From NCBI GenBank assembly GCA_937874275.1, contig CALNAU010000166.1, positions 1-17,110 on the forward strand: DNA of 17,110 bases. Direction: 5' to 3'. A program made the translations under genes and the position numbers. The notes under the pieces were generated by a model. That model saw nothing but the letters and a program-made list of their open reading frames with translations. It was not told the origin of the DNA and did not search any database. Positions 1-6,713 of the stretch are shown piece by piece. Every line of letters starts with the position of its first letter. Position 1 is the first letter of the stretch. This DNA is from an uncultured Clostridia bacterium (lineage in GTDB: Bacteria; Bacillota; Clostridia; Christensenellales; Aristaeellaceae).

Positions 1-955
1 GCTCCGTCAGCAGGCACTCGGGCAGGCCCTCCGGGCGGGGAATCCGCTTGCCCGTTTTGACATAATACTCATAGGATTGCCGGGCCAGCCGCACGGGGGC
101 GCTCACGGTGTCCTCAGCGGCGTCCAGAAACCGGCGGTCTGCATCCTCTCCCTCGGGCAGAAAGGTGCAGAGGCCATAGCCCACGCCAGTCACGCTTTCG
201 TAGCTGAGGGCATTGGCCCGCACCCGCTGGCCATCCAGCGCCCCGGCCATGATGAGGAAGCTGCGCTGGCCACACTCGCCCGCGCGCTCGCACAGGCGAT
301 TGTCCATGGTCAGCAGCTCATCAAAGGCGGCGCGGCCCATGATGTCCATCAGCCGCTCATCGTACTGCGCGCCTTCGGGCCGCAGGCCATAGGGGCCATC
401 GGATTTCAGGTAATGGCTCAGGTCGCCGCTAGCGACGAAGACAACGCGGCGGCCCAATCGCCCGGCCTCCTGCGCCATCATCTGCCCCAGGCGGTAGTGG
501 GTGGCAAAGGGCAGCCCCGAAAGCCCCACCCGCAGCAGTTGGAAGGGGATTTCGCCGCCCGCGGCCTCCCGCAGGAAGTACAGCGGCACCAACGTCGCAT
601 GGTCCAGCGCCGCGTCCCGCTCGCCCTCGGTGCCGGCGGGGAAGCCCTCCCGCGCCGCGCGCAGGCTGATGGCCCGGGCCAAGGGCTGGTCGTATGCCAC
701 CTGCATGCGCACCTGCCCCGCGCCAAAGCGCCCCAGGTCGCCCCGGGCCTCGGTACCCGGCGAAATATGGAAATAGTCTTGATACATTACGCTGTGGGGC
801 GTGGTCAGAATCACGGTATCGGGCTTGAGGTCGATGACAAAGCGCGCCGCCTGCCGATAAGCGGCCGTCGTCCCGGCAATCTGCTTTTCCCCGCCGCGGC
901 CCACCTCGGGCACAATCAGCGGCGGATGGGGCACCATCACGGCACCGACAATCAT
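1..955 (-). CDS. Memo-like/AMMECR1 two-domain protein (AmmeMemoRadiSam system), 3' end outside window
   Basis: I read 318 codons from ATG at 955 to the window edge, with a GAGGAGG ribosome site just upstream. Residues 1 to about 270 look like a class III extradiol dioxygenase/Memo (LigB-type) domain: HPP at 10-12, TTPHS around 51-55, DHATLVPL at 118-125 and SGDLSH at about 177-182 are the likely metal-site segments. From about residue 286 (PVRLARQSYEYYV) the start of an AMMECR1 domain is visible before the edge. This fusion architecture is known in Firmicutes, usually with a radical SAM partner gene; the partner, if present, would be to the left of the window. The biochemical function of the family is not settled, so I give no reaction. 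It lies 29 bases downstream of fbp on the same strand and is probably cotranscribed. The domain call is secure; the role is not. Confidence 0.85.
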   Translation of the reverse strand, partial: MIVGAVMVPHPPLIVPEVGRGGEKQIAGTTAAYRQAARFVIDLKPDTVILTTPHSVMYQDYFHISPGTEARGDLGRFGAGQVRMQVAYDQPLARAISLRAAREGFPAGTEGERDAALDHATLVPLYFLREAAGGEIPFQLLRVGLSGLPFATHYRLGQMMAQEAGRLGRRVVFVASGDLSHYLKSDGPYGLRPEGAQYDERLMDIMGRAAFDELLTMDNRLCERAGECGQRSFLIMAGALDGQRVRANALSYESVTGVGYGLCTFLPEGEDADRRFLDAAEDTVSAPVRLARQSYEYYVKTGKRIPRPEGLPECLLTE

Positions 956-984
956 GGGCAGCCTCCTCTCTGTAGAAAAAACGC

Positions 985-2949
985 TTACGCGTTGATGCCC
1001 TGCGCATCGGGCACAGCCTGCGCGATCTGTCCCAGGCGGTAGGCCTGCACCAGCTGGCGCAGCTCCTCCACGCGGGCAGCGATGGCCTGGCCTTCATCGG
1101 TATCGCCAATCAGCAGGCGCTCGGGCAGGTTCTCGATAATCAGGCTGTGGGAGCGGATATCCAGGTTGCCGCTGATGGCCTCCGCCCGGGAGGTGAAGGG
1201 CTCGTGCGCGGCGATGCGGATACCGTGGGACGAGAAGAACATGGTGTAGCCCGCGATGCCCGTCTTTTTCTGGTAGGCGCGGCAAAATCCGCCGTCGATG
1301 ACAATCAGGCGGCCGCCCGCCTTGCGCGGGTCCTCCCCTTTGCCGACTTTGACGGGCACATGGCCATTGATGATGCGGCTCCATGGCTTGTCGCAGCCGA
1401 AGTGGTGCAGCAGCCCCAGCACAAACTGCTCGTCCTCATACCAGCGGTAGTAGGCGTTCTGCGGCTCCTTCCAGGTGCTTTGGTCGTCCAGCAGGGCGCG
1501 CTCGAAGGTGGCGATGTGGGTGCGGCCGAAGCTGGGCGCGTGCCGTCCGCACCACAGGAACCACAGGAAATCGCGCCCGGCCTTGCGCTCCATGCTCTGC
1601 TCCTGGGCGAAATAGCCCAGGCGGGCCATCTGGCCGCAGTAGTCCAGCAGCGCGCGCCCGGCCAGCTCCTGCCCGTCAAAACGGAAGGTCATCAGGCTGC
1701 CGTCATCGTTGACAGGAATGCAGCCATGGTAGAGCAGGTTGCCGTTAAAGGTCTGGTACACATTGCCTACCCGGTAGAGGAAGCGCACATGCTGCTGCAG
1801 TTTCTCGCTGCGGCGGAAGGCATCCACCAGCTGGCCGATGAGGATGTACTCGGCATCGGTCAATTGCAGCGGGTTCTCCGGGTCAATGGTGGGGAAAGCC
1901 CGGTCGCGCAGGGGGTAGCGCTTGTCGCCGATCAGCATCTCGTAGGTCTGCCAATTAACCCGACTGAGCACATCCCGGTCCGCCATGGCGTATTCCGGCC
2001 TGCGGCGCACCAACTGCCCCTCCAGCTTGTACTGGATGACCGAGATGGCCTTGTGCATGCGGGCAAACAGCAATGGGTCCTCGGGCAGGTACAGCTCGCC
2101 CGGCAGGTTGCGCGGGGCGAACGCCGCAGCGTCGTCGGTGTAGGTGCGGTTGGCGAAGATGGCCAGCGGCAGCAGGTTGACACCGTAGCTGTTCTCCAGC
2201 ATGTCCATGTTGTCGTATTGCAGACAGTTGCGCACCGCGCAGGCCACGCAGGCGGCGCTGCCCGCGGCGGCCCCCATCCACAAAATATCGTGGTTGCCCC
2301 ACTCCATGTCCACGCTGTGGTACTGCATCAGGCTATCCATGATGACATCCGCGTGCGGCCCCCGGTCGTACACATCGCCCACGATGTGCAGACGGGCTAC
2401 CGCCAGGCGCTTGATGAGGGCGCACAGCGCGCGGGCCAGGTCGGCCGCGCTGCCCGCCTGCTGCGCCGCCTCCAGGATGCCGGAGACATATTGCGCACGG
2501 TTCTCCCGGTCGTGGTCGCTGAGCAGCTCCTCCAGGATGTAACCCAGGTCCTCCGGCATGGCGGCGCGCACGTAGCGGCCGGAATACTTGGCCGCCGTCA
2601 CCCGCGCCACCGTCAGCAGGCGGCGCAGCACGCGCCCCCAGCCGCCGGGCGGGCCATCCTCGCCCACGCGGGTCAGCTGCTCATGCGGGTAGTAAATCAG
2701 CGAGGCTAGGGCGCGCCTGTCCTCCTCCGGCAGGTCCGGCAGGGCGGTGGCAATCTTCTCGTAGATAACGCCCGACGCGTTGTTGAGGATGTGGGTAAAA
2801 GCCTCGTCCTCGCCATGCACATCGCTGATGAACAGCTCGGTGCCTTTGGGCAGGCGCTGCACGCTTTGCAGGCGAATCATCTCCGCCAGCGCCTTGGCCT
2901 CGGTGGGGTACTGCCCGGCCAACAGCTTCAAATACGCCAAATCCTTCAT
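985..2949 (-). CDS. fbp: Fructose-1,6-bisphosphatase class III
   Basis: This 654-residue cytosolic enzyme hydrolyses fructose 1,6-bisphosphate to fructose 6-phosphate in gluconeogenesis. It belongs to the Firmicutes-type class III family, which carries a calcineurin-like metallophosphatase core. Visible metal-site motifs are ISDVHGEDEAF (residues 41-51), GDVYDRG (191-197) and WGNHDILWMG (217-226). The length matches the B. subtilis enzyme (about 640 residues). The open frame continues upstream to 3030, but I chose ATG at 2949: GGAGG lies 9 bases before it, the family similarity starts with MKDLAYLKLL, and the extra 27 codons overlap the preceding gene and look like random Arg-rich translation. 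It starts one base after the metallopeptidase stop codon, so translational coupling is likely. The Memo/AMMECR1 gene follows. Confidence 0.95.
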   Translation of the reverse strand: MKDLAYLKLLAGQYPTEAKALAEMIRLQSVQRLPKGTELFISDVHGEDEAFTHILNNASGVIYEKIATALPDLPEEDRRALASLIYYPHEQLTRVGEDGPPGGWGRVLRRLLTVARVTAAKYSGRYVRAAMPEDLGYILEELLSDHDRENRAQYVSGILEAAQQAGSAADLARALCALIKRLAVARLHIVGDVYDRGPHADVIMDSLMQYHSVDMEWGNHDILWMGAAAGSAACVACAVRNCLQYDNMDMLENSYGVNLLPLAIFANRTYTDDAAAFAPRNLPGELYLPEDPLLFARMHKAISVIQYKLEGQLVRRRPEYAMADRDVLSRVNWQTYEMLIGDKRYPLRDRAFPTIDPENPLQLTDAEYILIGQLVDAFRRSEKLQQHVRFLYRVGNVYQTFNGNLLYHGCIPVNDDGSLMTFRFDGQELAGRALLDYCGQMARLGYFAQEQSMERKAGRDFLWFLWCGRHAPSFGRTHIATFERALLDDQSTWKEPQNAYYRWYEDEQFVLGLLHHFGCDKPWSRIINGHVPVKVGKGEDPRKAGGRLIVIDGGFCRAYQKKTGIAGYTMFFSSHGIRIAAHEPFTSRAEAISGNLDIRSHSLIIENLPERLLIGDTDEGQAIAARVEELRQLVQAYRLGQIAQAVPDAQGINA

Positions 2950-2950
2950 T

Positions 2951-3499
2951 TCAAAGGGCCTCCTCCATCGCGTCCGGCGGGCGGCGCAGCAATAGCCTGC
3001 GCGCCTGCCAGTCCGGCATGTGTTGTTCAATCAGGGCATAAAACGCCTTGCTGTGGTTGAGGTGCTTCAGGTGCGCCACCTCGTGCAACACCACATAGTC
3101 CACCGCGTCCTGCGGGTAGCGCATCAACAGGTAGGAAAAGCACAGCCGCCCTTTGGCCGAGCAGCTGCCAAAGCGCTTTTGCGCGCTGGTGATGGTGACA
3201 CCGGCAGGCTGTACATGCAGCCGATTTGCCCAATACGCCACTTTGCCCGGCAGCTCGGCCTTGGCCTGCTTTCGCAGCGCATCCACCTGCGTCGGGGTAA
3301 GCGCCGCCGGCCGGGGCATCGCGCGCATCTGGGCGATGTGCCGCCCCAGGCGCTCGCGGTGCTGCCACACAAAGCTACGTGCCTGGGCGTCGCTCACATG
3401 GCGCGGCACGCGCACCACCACCTCGCCGCCGGGGCGCACCTCGATGGCCATCGTGCGGCGTTTGGAGCGGATCAACTGATACAGCGGCAGTGTGTCCAA
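2951..3499 (-). CDS. YgjP/DUF45-type zinc metallopeptidase-like protein
   Basis: This is a 182-residue protein of the YgjP-like (DUF45, M48-type) family. The zinc-binding helix is HEVAH at residues 139-143, with a likely third ligand at His149 in LKHLNHS. The family segment before it, normally RWGSC, reads KRFGSC here (108-113). I chose TTG at 3499 because AGGAGG lies 5 bases upstream. The frame is open to 3586 with ATG codons, but those lie before the ribosome site and overlap the promoter/terminator hairpin. Members are annotated as metal-dependent hydrolases, and E. coli YgjP has been annotated as a UTP pyrophosphatase, so peptidase activity should not be assumed. It is the first gene of the unit that continues into fbp (1-base gap). 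Confidence 0.85.
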   Translation of the reverse strand: MDTLPLYQLIRSKRRTMAIEVRPGGEVVVRVPRHVSDAQARSFVWQHRERLGRHIAQMRAMPRPAALTPTQVDALRKQAKAELPGKVAYWANRLHVQPAGVTITSAQKRFGSCSAKGRLCFSYLLMRYPQDAVDYVVLHEVAHLKHLNHSKAFYALIEQHMPDWQARRLLLRRPPDAMEEAL

Positions 3500-3539
3500 G
3501 GGTTCCTCCTGAGAAAAGGCGTTATGAAAGACTATCATT

Positions 3540-3568
3540 AGTATACAAAGAAAAGTGGGACGCCACAA
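3540..3568 (-). promoter_or_regulatory. Predicted sigma-A promoter of the metallopeptidase-fbp-Memo unit
   Basis: On the minus strand TTGTGG (3568-3563) and TATACT (3545-3540) are separated by exactly 17 bases. The -35 hexamer is formed by the loop and 3' arm of the terminator hairpin that ends the upstream J-domain gene. The start would lie near 3533, giving a leader of roughly 30 bases before the TTG start. The -10 is good and the -35 is only moderate. Confidence 0.5.
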
Positions 3569-3576
3569 GGCGTCCC
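3546..3576 (-). terminator. Rho-independent terminator after the J-domain gene
   Basis: Perfect 8-bp stem GGGACGCC/GGCGTCCC with a 4-base loop (3557-3576). On the minus strand it is followed by ACTTTTCTTTG, a T-rich tail. It lies 28 bases after the stop codon of the J-domain gene and separates the murA unit from the fbp unit. Confidence 0.75.
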
Positions 3577-3604
3577 TCCCGAACAAATACTTGCCGCGCG
3601 GCGT

Positions 3605-4141
3605 TCAGCGGCGGCGCCTGCCGCCCCCAAACAGCGCCTGTACCGAATCCTTCACCCGCATGGGCAGCTGCTGATGCCGCTTGACCTGCACCGCCGCGTC
3701 CAGCGCCAGCGAGCGATAGGTCATGTTTTCCGGCTCTCGGCGCACCGCCTCGCGGAAGCTGCGGTGAGCGGTATCGTACTCCTTGAACGCCATGAGGATT
3801 TCGCCCTGCAGGGCATACCAGTCGGCGTCCTTCTCTTCCGCGCGGCTCAGGTGCAGCAGGGCGCTTTCCAACTGGTCCTGCTCCAGCAGGCGGCGCGCGG
3901 TGGCCAGCGCCTGCTCCAGGGGCACCTTGTAAAACACCTGATGCTTCTTGGCCTTGCTCGCCTGGCGGACGGCCTTTTCGTAGGCCAGGTTCAGCTCCAC
4001 CATGCGCTGCTGGGCTTCCGCCTGCTCCACCGGGTCCGTAAACAAATCCGGGTGAAACTGTTTCGCCCGGCTGTGATAGGCCTGCTTAATCTGCTCTCTG
4101 TTGGCGTCTTCGGCGACGCCCAGTATCTCGTAAGAATTCAA
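3605..4141 (-). CDS. J-domain protein with C-terminal TPR-like helices
   Basis: This is a 178-residue protein. Residues 3-62 form a J domain (SYEILGV at the start, HPD at 30-32), which stimulates the ATPase of an Hsp70 (DnaK). Residues from about 73 to 150 look like two or three TPR-type helix pairs (PLEQALATARRLLEQDQLE, then YALQGEILMAFKEYDTAHRSF). The tail is Arg/Gly-rich (FGGGRRRR). There is no zinc-finger or DnaJ C-terminal domain, so this is not the general DnaJ but a class III-like J-protein of unknown client. The start is TTG at 4141 with a modest GAGGG ribosome site. It lies 20 bases after murA on the same strand and is probably cotranscribed with it. A hairpin terminator follows the stop. 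Confidence 0.85.
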   Translation of the reverse strand: MNSYEILGVAEDANREQIKQAYHSRAKQFHPDLFTDPVEQAEAQQRMVELNLAYEKAVRQASKAKKHQVFYKVPLEQALATARRLLEQDQLESALLHLSRAEEKDADWYALQGEILMAFKEYDTAHRSFREAVRREPENMTYRSLALDAAVQVKRHQQLPMRVKDSVQALFGGGRRRR

Positions 4142-4161
4142 TCGCCCGTCCCTCTGCCGGC

Positions 4162-5427
4162 CTACTCCGTGTCCTCACGGTGGATGTCGGCGCCCAGCGA
4201 GCTGAGCTTTTCCTCCAGGGATTCATAGCCGCGGGCGATAAAGCCCGGGTTGAACACCTCGGTGACCCCGTGGGCCATGAGCCCCGCGATGACCAGCGCA
4301 GCACCGCCGCGCAAATCGGTGGCGGTGACCGGCGCGCCATGCAGTTGCGGCACCCCCTCGATGTAAGCGGTCTTGCCGGAAATAATCACCTTGGCGCCCA
4401 TGCGGCGCATTTCATCCAGGTGCTTGAAGCGGTTGTCAAATATGTTTTCGATAACCTCGCTGTGGCCGCCCGCGCGGGTCAGCAGGGCGCTCATGGGCTG
4501 CTGCAAATCGGTGGGGAAGCCGGGGTATTCCTGCGTGCTCAGCCGAATGGCGCGGTGCCCCCGGCGGATGCGCACCCAGATGATATCATCCTGGCTGGAC
4601 ACCGAGACGCCCATCTCCAGCAGCTTGGCGGTCAGCGCCTCCATATGGGTGGGGATGGTGCCGTGAATGGCCACATCGCCGCGGGTGGCGGCAGCGGCAA
4701 TCATCAGCGTGCCGGTCTCAATCTGGTCGGGAATCACGGTGTAGGTGCCGCCGTGCAGCCGCTCCACCCCGCGGATGCGGATGGTGTCGGTGCCCGCACC
4801 CCTGATTTTAGCGCCCATGGAGTTGAGGAAGTTGGCCAGGTCAACCACGTGGGGTTCGCGCGCCGCGTTGGTCAGCACCGTGTTGCCCTTGGCCCGCACA
4901 GCGGCCAGCATCACATTGATGGTGGCGCCAACCGTCACCATGTCAAAGTTGATGATGGTGCCAGCGAGGTTGCCCTTTAAGCACATCATGCCGTTGTATT
5001 CGGATATTTCACTGCCCAGGGCGCTGAAGCCCTTGATGTGCTGGTCAATGGGGCGCGAGCCGATGTCGCACCCGCCGGGATAGCCCACATCCGCCGTGCC
5101 ATAGCGGCCCAGCAGCGCGCCCATAAAGTAGTAGCTGGCCCGCATCATCTGGCTGTATTGGAAGGGCACGGTGGCACTCTTGACGCTGCGGGGGTCAATC
5201 ACCATGCGCTTTTCGGCGGTGTTGAAGTCCACCTTGGCGCCCAGTTCCAGCAAAATGCGGTGCAATACCCGCACATCCTCGATGTCAGGCAGGTTTTCAA
5301 TCACACAGGGTTCTTCACATAGAAGGGTGGCCGGAATCACCGCCAGGGAGGTATTTTTGCCCCCGGATACATAGGTTTCGCCGTTCAGGGGCTGTTCCCC
5401 CCGGATGACGAGCTTGTACCTGTCCAT
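4162..5427 (-). CDS. murA: UDP-N-acetylglucosamine 1-carboxyvinyltransferase
   Basis: This 421-residue cytosolic enzyme transfers the enolpyruvyl group from phosphoenolpyruvate to UDP-GlcNAc, the first committed step of peptidoglycan precursor synthesis. The family pattern is clear from end to end: SGGKNTSLAVIPA contains catalytic Lys24-Asn25, YPGGCDIGSRPID contains the active-site Cys120 (the fosfomycin target residue in this family), and YPGFPTDLQQP contains the catalytic Asp307. The length is normal. ATG at 5427 has AGGAGG 6 bases upstream. Clostridia often carry two paralogues (MurAA/MurAB), and I cannot say which this is. The J-domain gene follows after 20 bases. An extended -10 promoter lies at 5459-5488. 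Confidence 0.96.
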   Translation of the reverse strand: MDRYKLVIRGEQPLNGETYVSGGKNTSLAVIPATLLCEEPCVIENLPDIEDVRVLHRILLELGAKVDFNTAEKRMVIDPRSVKSATVPFQYSQMMRASYYFMGALLGRYGTADVGYPGGCDIGSRPIDQHIKGFSALGSEISEYNGMMCLKGNLAGTIINFDMVTVGATINVMLAAVRAKGNTVLTNAAREPHVVDLANFLNSMGAKIRGAGTDTIRIRGVERLHGGTYTVIPDQIETGTLMIAAAATRGDVAIHGTIPTHMEALTAKLLEMGVSVSSQDDIIWVRIRRGHRAIRLSTQEYPGFPTDLQQPMSALLTRAGGHSEVIENIFDNRFKHLDEMRRMGAKVIISGKTAYIEGVPQLHGAPVTATDLRGGAALVIAGLMAHGVTEVFNPGFIARGYESLEEKLSSLGADIHREDTE

Positions 5428-5458
5428 CGGCTTCCTCCTGACCTCTTACTGCCGGGCA

Positions 5459-5488
5459 AGTATAGCATAAGCGCGCAAACAGTGTAAA
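5459..5488 (-). promoter_or_regulatory. Predicted murA promoter, extended -10
   Basis: On the minus strand TTTACA (5488-5483), 18 bases, then TATACT (5464-5459) with TG one base ahead of the -10, forming an extended -10 box. The start would be near 5452, about 25 bases before the murA start codon. Confidence 0.65.
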
Positions 5489-5530
5489 GGAAACGGGCGC
5501 GAGGCGGGCGCAGAACATCGCCGAAAAAAT

Positions 5531-5539
5531 TGATATAAT
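5531..5539 (+). promoter_or_regulatory. Extended -10 box with no gene directly behind it
   Basis: TGATATAAT is a perfect TATAAT with the upstream TG of an extended -10 promoter. The corresponding -35 position (5511-5516, CAGAAC) is poor. The next plus-strand gene, the peroxiredoxin, starts 273 bases away and appears to have its own promoter, so this could drive a small RNA or give a long leader. Confidence 0.4.
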
Positions 5540-5573
5540 GCCTCCTGTTTTTGCCGGATGACATGCCGGTTGA

Positions 5574-5631
5574 TTGGCGGCAGGCAGGTCGTCGAACGGC
5601 CGACAAGTCGCGATTTGGCGCGGCCCGCCAA
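5574..5631 (+). ncRNA. Candidate structured RNA (three-way junction)
   Basis: A 7-bp closing stem TTGGCGG/CCGCCAA (5574-5580 with 5625-5631) encloses two hairpins. One is GGTCGT/ACGGCC (5587-5592/5596-5601, one G-T pair, 3-base loop). The other is GTCGCG/CGCGGC (5607-5612/5619-5624, one G-T pair, 6-base loop), and it abuts the closing stem. It lies about 35 bases after the extended -10 at 5531. I match it to no known RNA family and see no terminator behind it, so this may be only a fold in a GC-rich island. Confidence 0.25.
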
Positions 5632-5639
5632 GCCCCGGT

Positions 5640-5708
5640 CGCAGATAAAAAATGAAGATAAGACGGAAATTGTTTCAGCCCATTTCAGTTTTATCCGTTC
5701 ATAGAAAT
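5640..5708. other. AT-rich non-coding stretch
   Basis: This is the remainder of the 384-base gap between the divergent murA and peroxiredoxin genes. It is clearly AT-richer than its surroundings. I see no credible ORF, tRNA or terminator in it. Confidence 0.5.
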
Positions 5709-5738
5709 GTTACAACAAAAAATTATATTTATTCTAAT
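5709..5738 (+). promoter_or_regulatory. Predicted promoter of the peroxiredoxin gene
   Basis: GTTACA (5709-5714) and TCTAAT (5733-5738) are 18 bases apart. The -10 matches 5 of 6 and the -35 matches 4 of 6. The leader to the start codon would be about 67 bases. A PerR-like palindrome fills the space between the two hexamers. Confidence 0.4.
5723..5737. promoter_or_regulatory. PerR-box-like operator
   Basis: TTATATTTATTCTAA matches the PerR/Fur-family box TTATAATnATTATAA at 12 of 14 specified positions. It lies between the -35 and -10 elements, where bound repressor would block RNA polymerase, and in front of a peroxiredoxin, a classical PerR target. No perR gene is in the window, and AT-rich sequence raises the chance level. 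Confidence 0.45.
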
Positions 5739-5811
5739 CTTAGAACTGGTTTAATCTCGAAAAGGCGGGGTATACCTATAGAGAACACAATAAATTAGGA
5801 GGTACACCATC

Positions 5812-6489
5812 ATGGAACAAAACACTGTCAACCGCATGCCCCTCATCGGCGAGGCGGCGCCCGCCTTTACCGCCGTGACCACGCAGGGCCCCATCAACTT
5901 CCCGGCCGACTACAAGGGCAAGTGGGTCATTCTTTTCTCCCACCCGGCCGATTTTACGCCCGTGTGCACCACGGAGTTCATGACCTTTGCCAGCATGGCG
6001 GACGAGTTCAAGGCCATCAACACCGAGCTGGTCGGTCTGTCCGTTGACTCGCTGTATGCCCACATCGCCTGGCTGCGCCGCATTCAGGAGCTGGAGTGGA
6101 ACGGCATGAAGGGCGTGGAAGTGAAGTTCCCCCTCATCGAGGACATCCGCATGGATGTTGCCCGCCAGTACGGCATGATTCAGCCCGGCCAGAGCAACAC
6201 CCAGGCCGTTCGCGCCGTCTTCGTCATTGATCCCGAGGGCAAGATCCGCACCATTTTGTACTACCCGCTGAGCACCGGCCGCAACATGGACGAAATCAAG
6301 CGCATTATTCTGGCCCTGCAGAAGGCAGATGCCGACAGCGTGGCCACCCCGGCCAACTGGCGCCCCGGTGACGACACCATCGTGCCCACCGCCGGTTCCT
6401 GCGGCACCGCCAAGGAGCGCATGGAGAGCAAGGACGAAGACCAGTACTGCCTGGATTGGTTCCTGTGCTTCCGCCGCGAGAAGAAGTAA
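5812..6489 (+). CDS. Peroxiredoxin, Prx6 (archaeal-type 2-Cys) subfamily
   Basis: This 225-residue thiol peroxidase reduces hydrogen peroxide and organic hydroperoxides in the cytosol. The peroxidatic cysteine is Cys52 in HPADFTPVCTTEF. The long C-terminal arm with Cys197, Cys213 and Cys219 (YCLDWFLCF) fits the archaeal-type Prx6 proteins, in which two C-terminal cysteines form the resolving disulfide, rather than AhpC or Tpx. No reductase partner is adjacent. ATG at 5812 has AGGAGG upstream. The gene is monocistronic: its promoter overlaps a PerR-like box, and a 10-bp hairpin terminator follows the stop, which suggests induction by peroxide. Confidence 0.93.
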   Translation: MEQNTVNRMPLIGEAAPAFTAVTTQGPINFPADYKGKWVILFSHPADFTPVCTTEFMTFASMADEFKAINTELVGLSVDSLYAHIAWLRRIQELEWNGMKGVEVKFPLIEDIRMDVARQYGMIQPGQSNTQAVRAVFVIDPEGKIRTILYYPLSTGRNMDEIKRIILALQKADADSVATPANWRPGDDTIVPTAGSCGTAKERMESKDEDQYCLDWFLCFRREKK

Positions 6490-6509
6490 GCAACCTTCTT
6501 CCCCACACA

Positions 6510-6540
6510 ATGCCGCCGAAAATCGGCGGCATTTGTGTAT
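6510..6540 (+). terminator. Terminator after the peroxiredoxin
   Basis: A perfect 10-bp stem ATGCCGCCGA/TCGGCGGCAT with an AAA loop (6510-6532) is followed by TTGTGTAT. It starts 20 bases after the stop codon. Confidence 0.75.
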
Positions 6541-6647
6541 GGGCATATCAACAACTGTCTGCGCAAGCGCAAAATATCCTTTGATGTCGCACCAATAATG
6601 CCTCCTCATCAGCTTTCCTATATGCATGAAAACCTTCGCCAGATGTA

Positions 6648-6676
6648 TTGACATCGTTATAGGGATACGGTAGAAT
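6648..6676 (+). promoter_or_regulatory. Near-consensus promoter of the flavoprotein gene
   Basis: TTGACA (6648-6653), exactly 17 bases, then TAGAAT (6671-6676): 11 of 12 consensus positions. The transcript start would be near 6683, about 30 bases before the TTG start codon. Confidence 0.85.
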
Positions 6677-6713
6677 AGTCACGTTAATAATTACACAAGA
6701 AGGAGGCTTTCAT

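Noticed and set aside
1147..2709. A 520-codon open frame on the plus strand opposite fbp
   Set aside because: It is antisense to fbp, which has all class III motifs on the minus strand. The plus-strand peptide is biased to Ala/Val/Gln/His and matches nothing I know. Such shadows are common in GC-rich genes.
5554..5631. A self-cleaving ribozyme such as hammerhead, suggested by the three-way junction
   Set aside because: The conserved CUGANGA and GAAA core elements are absent from the junction strands.
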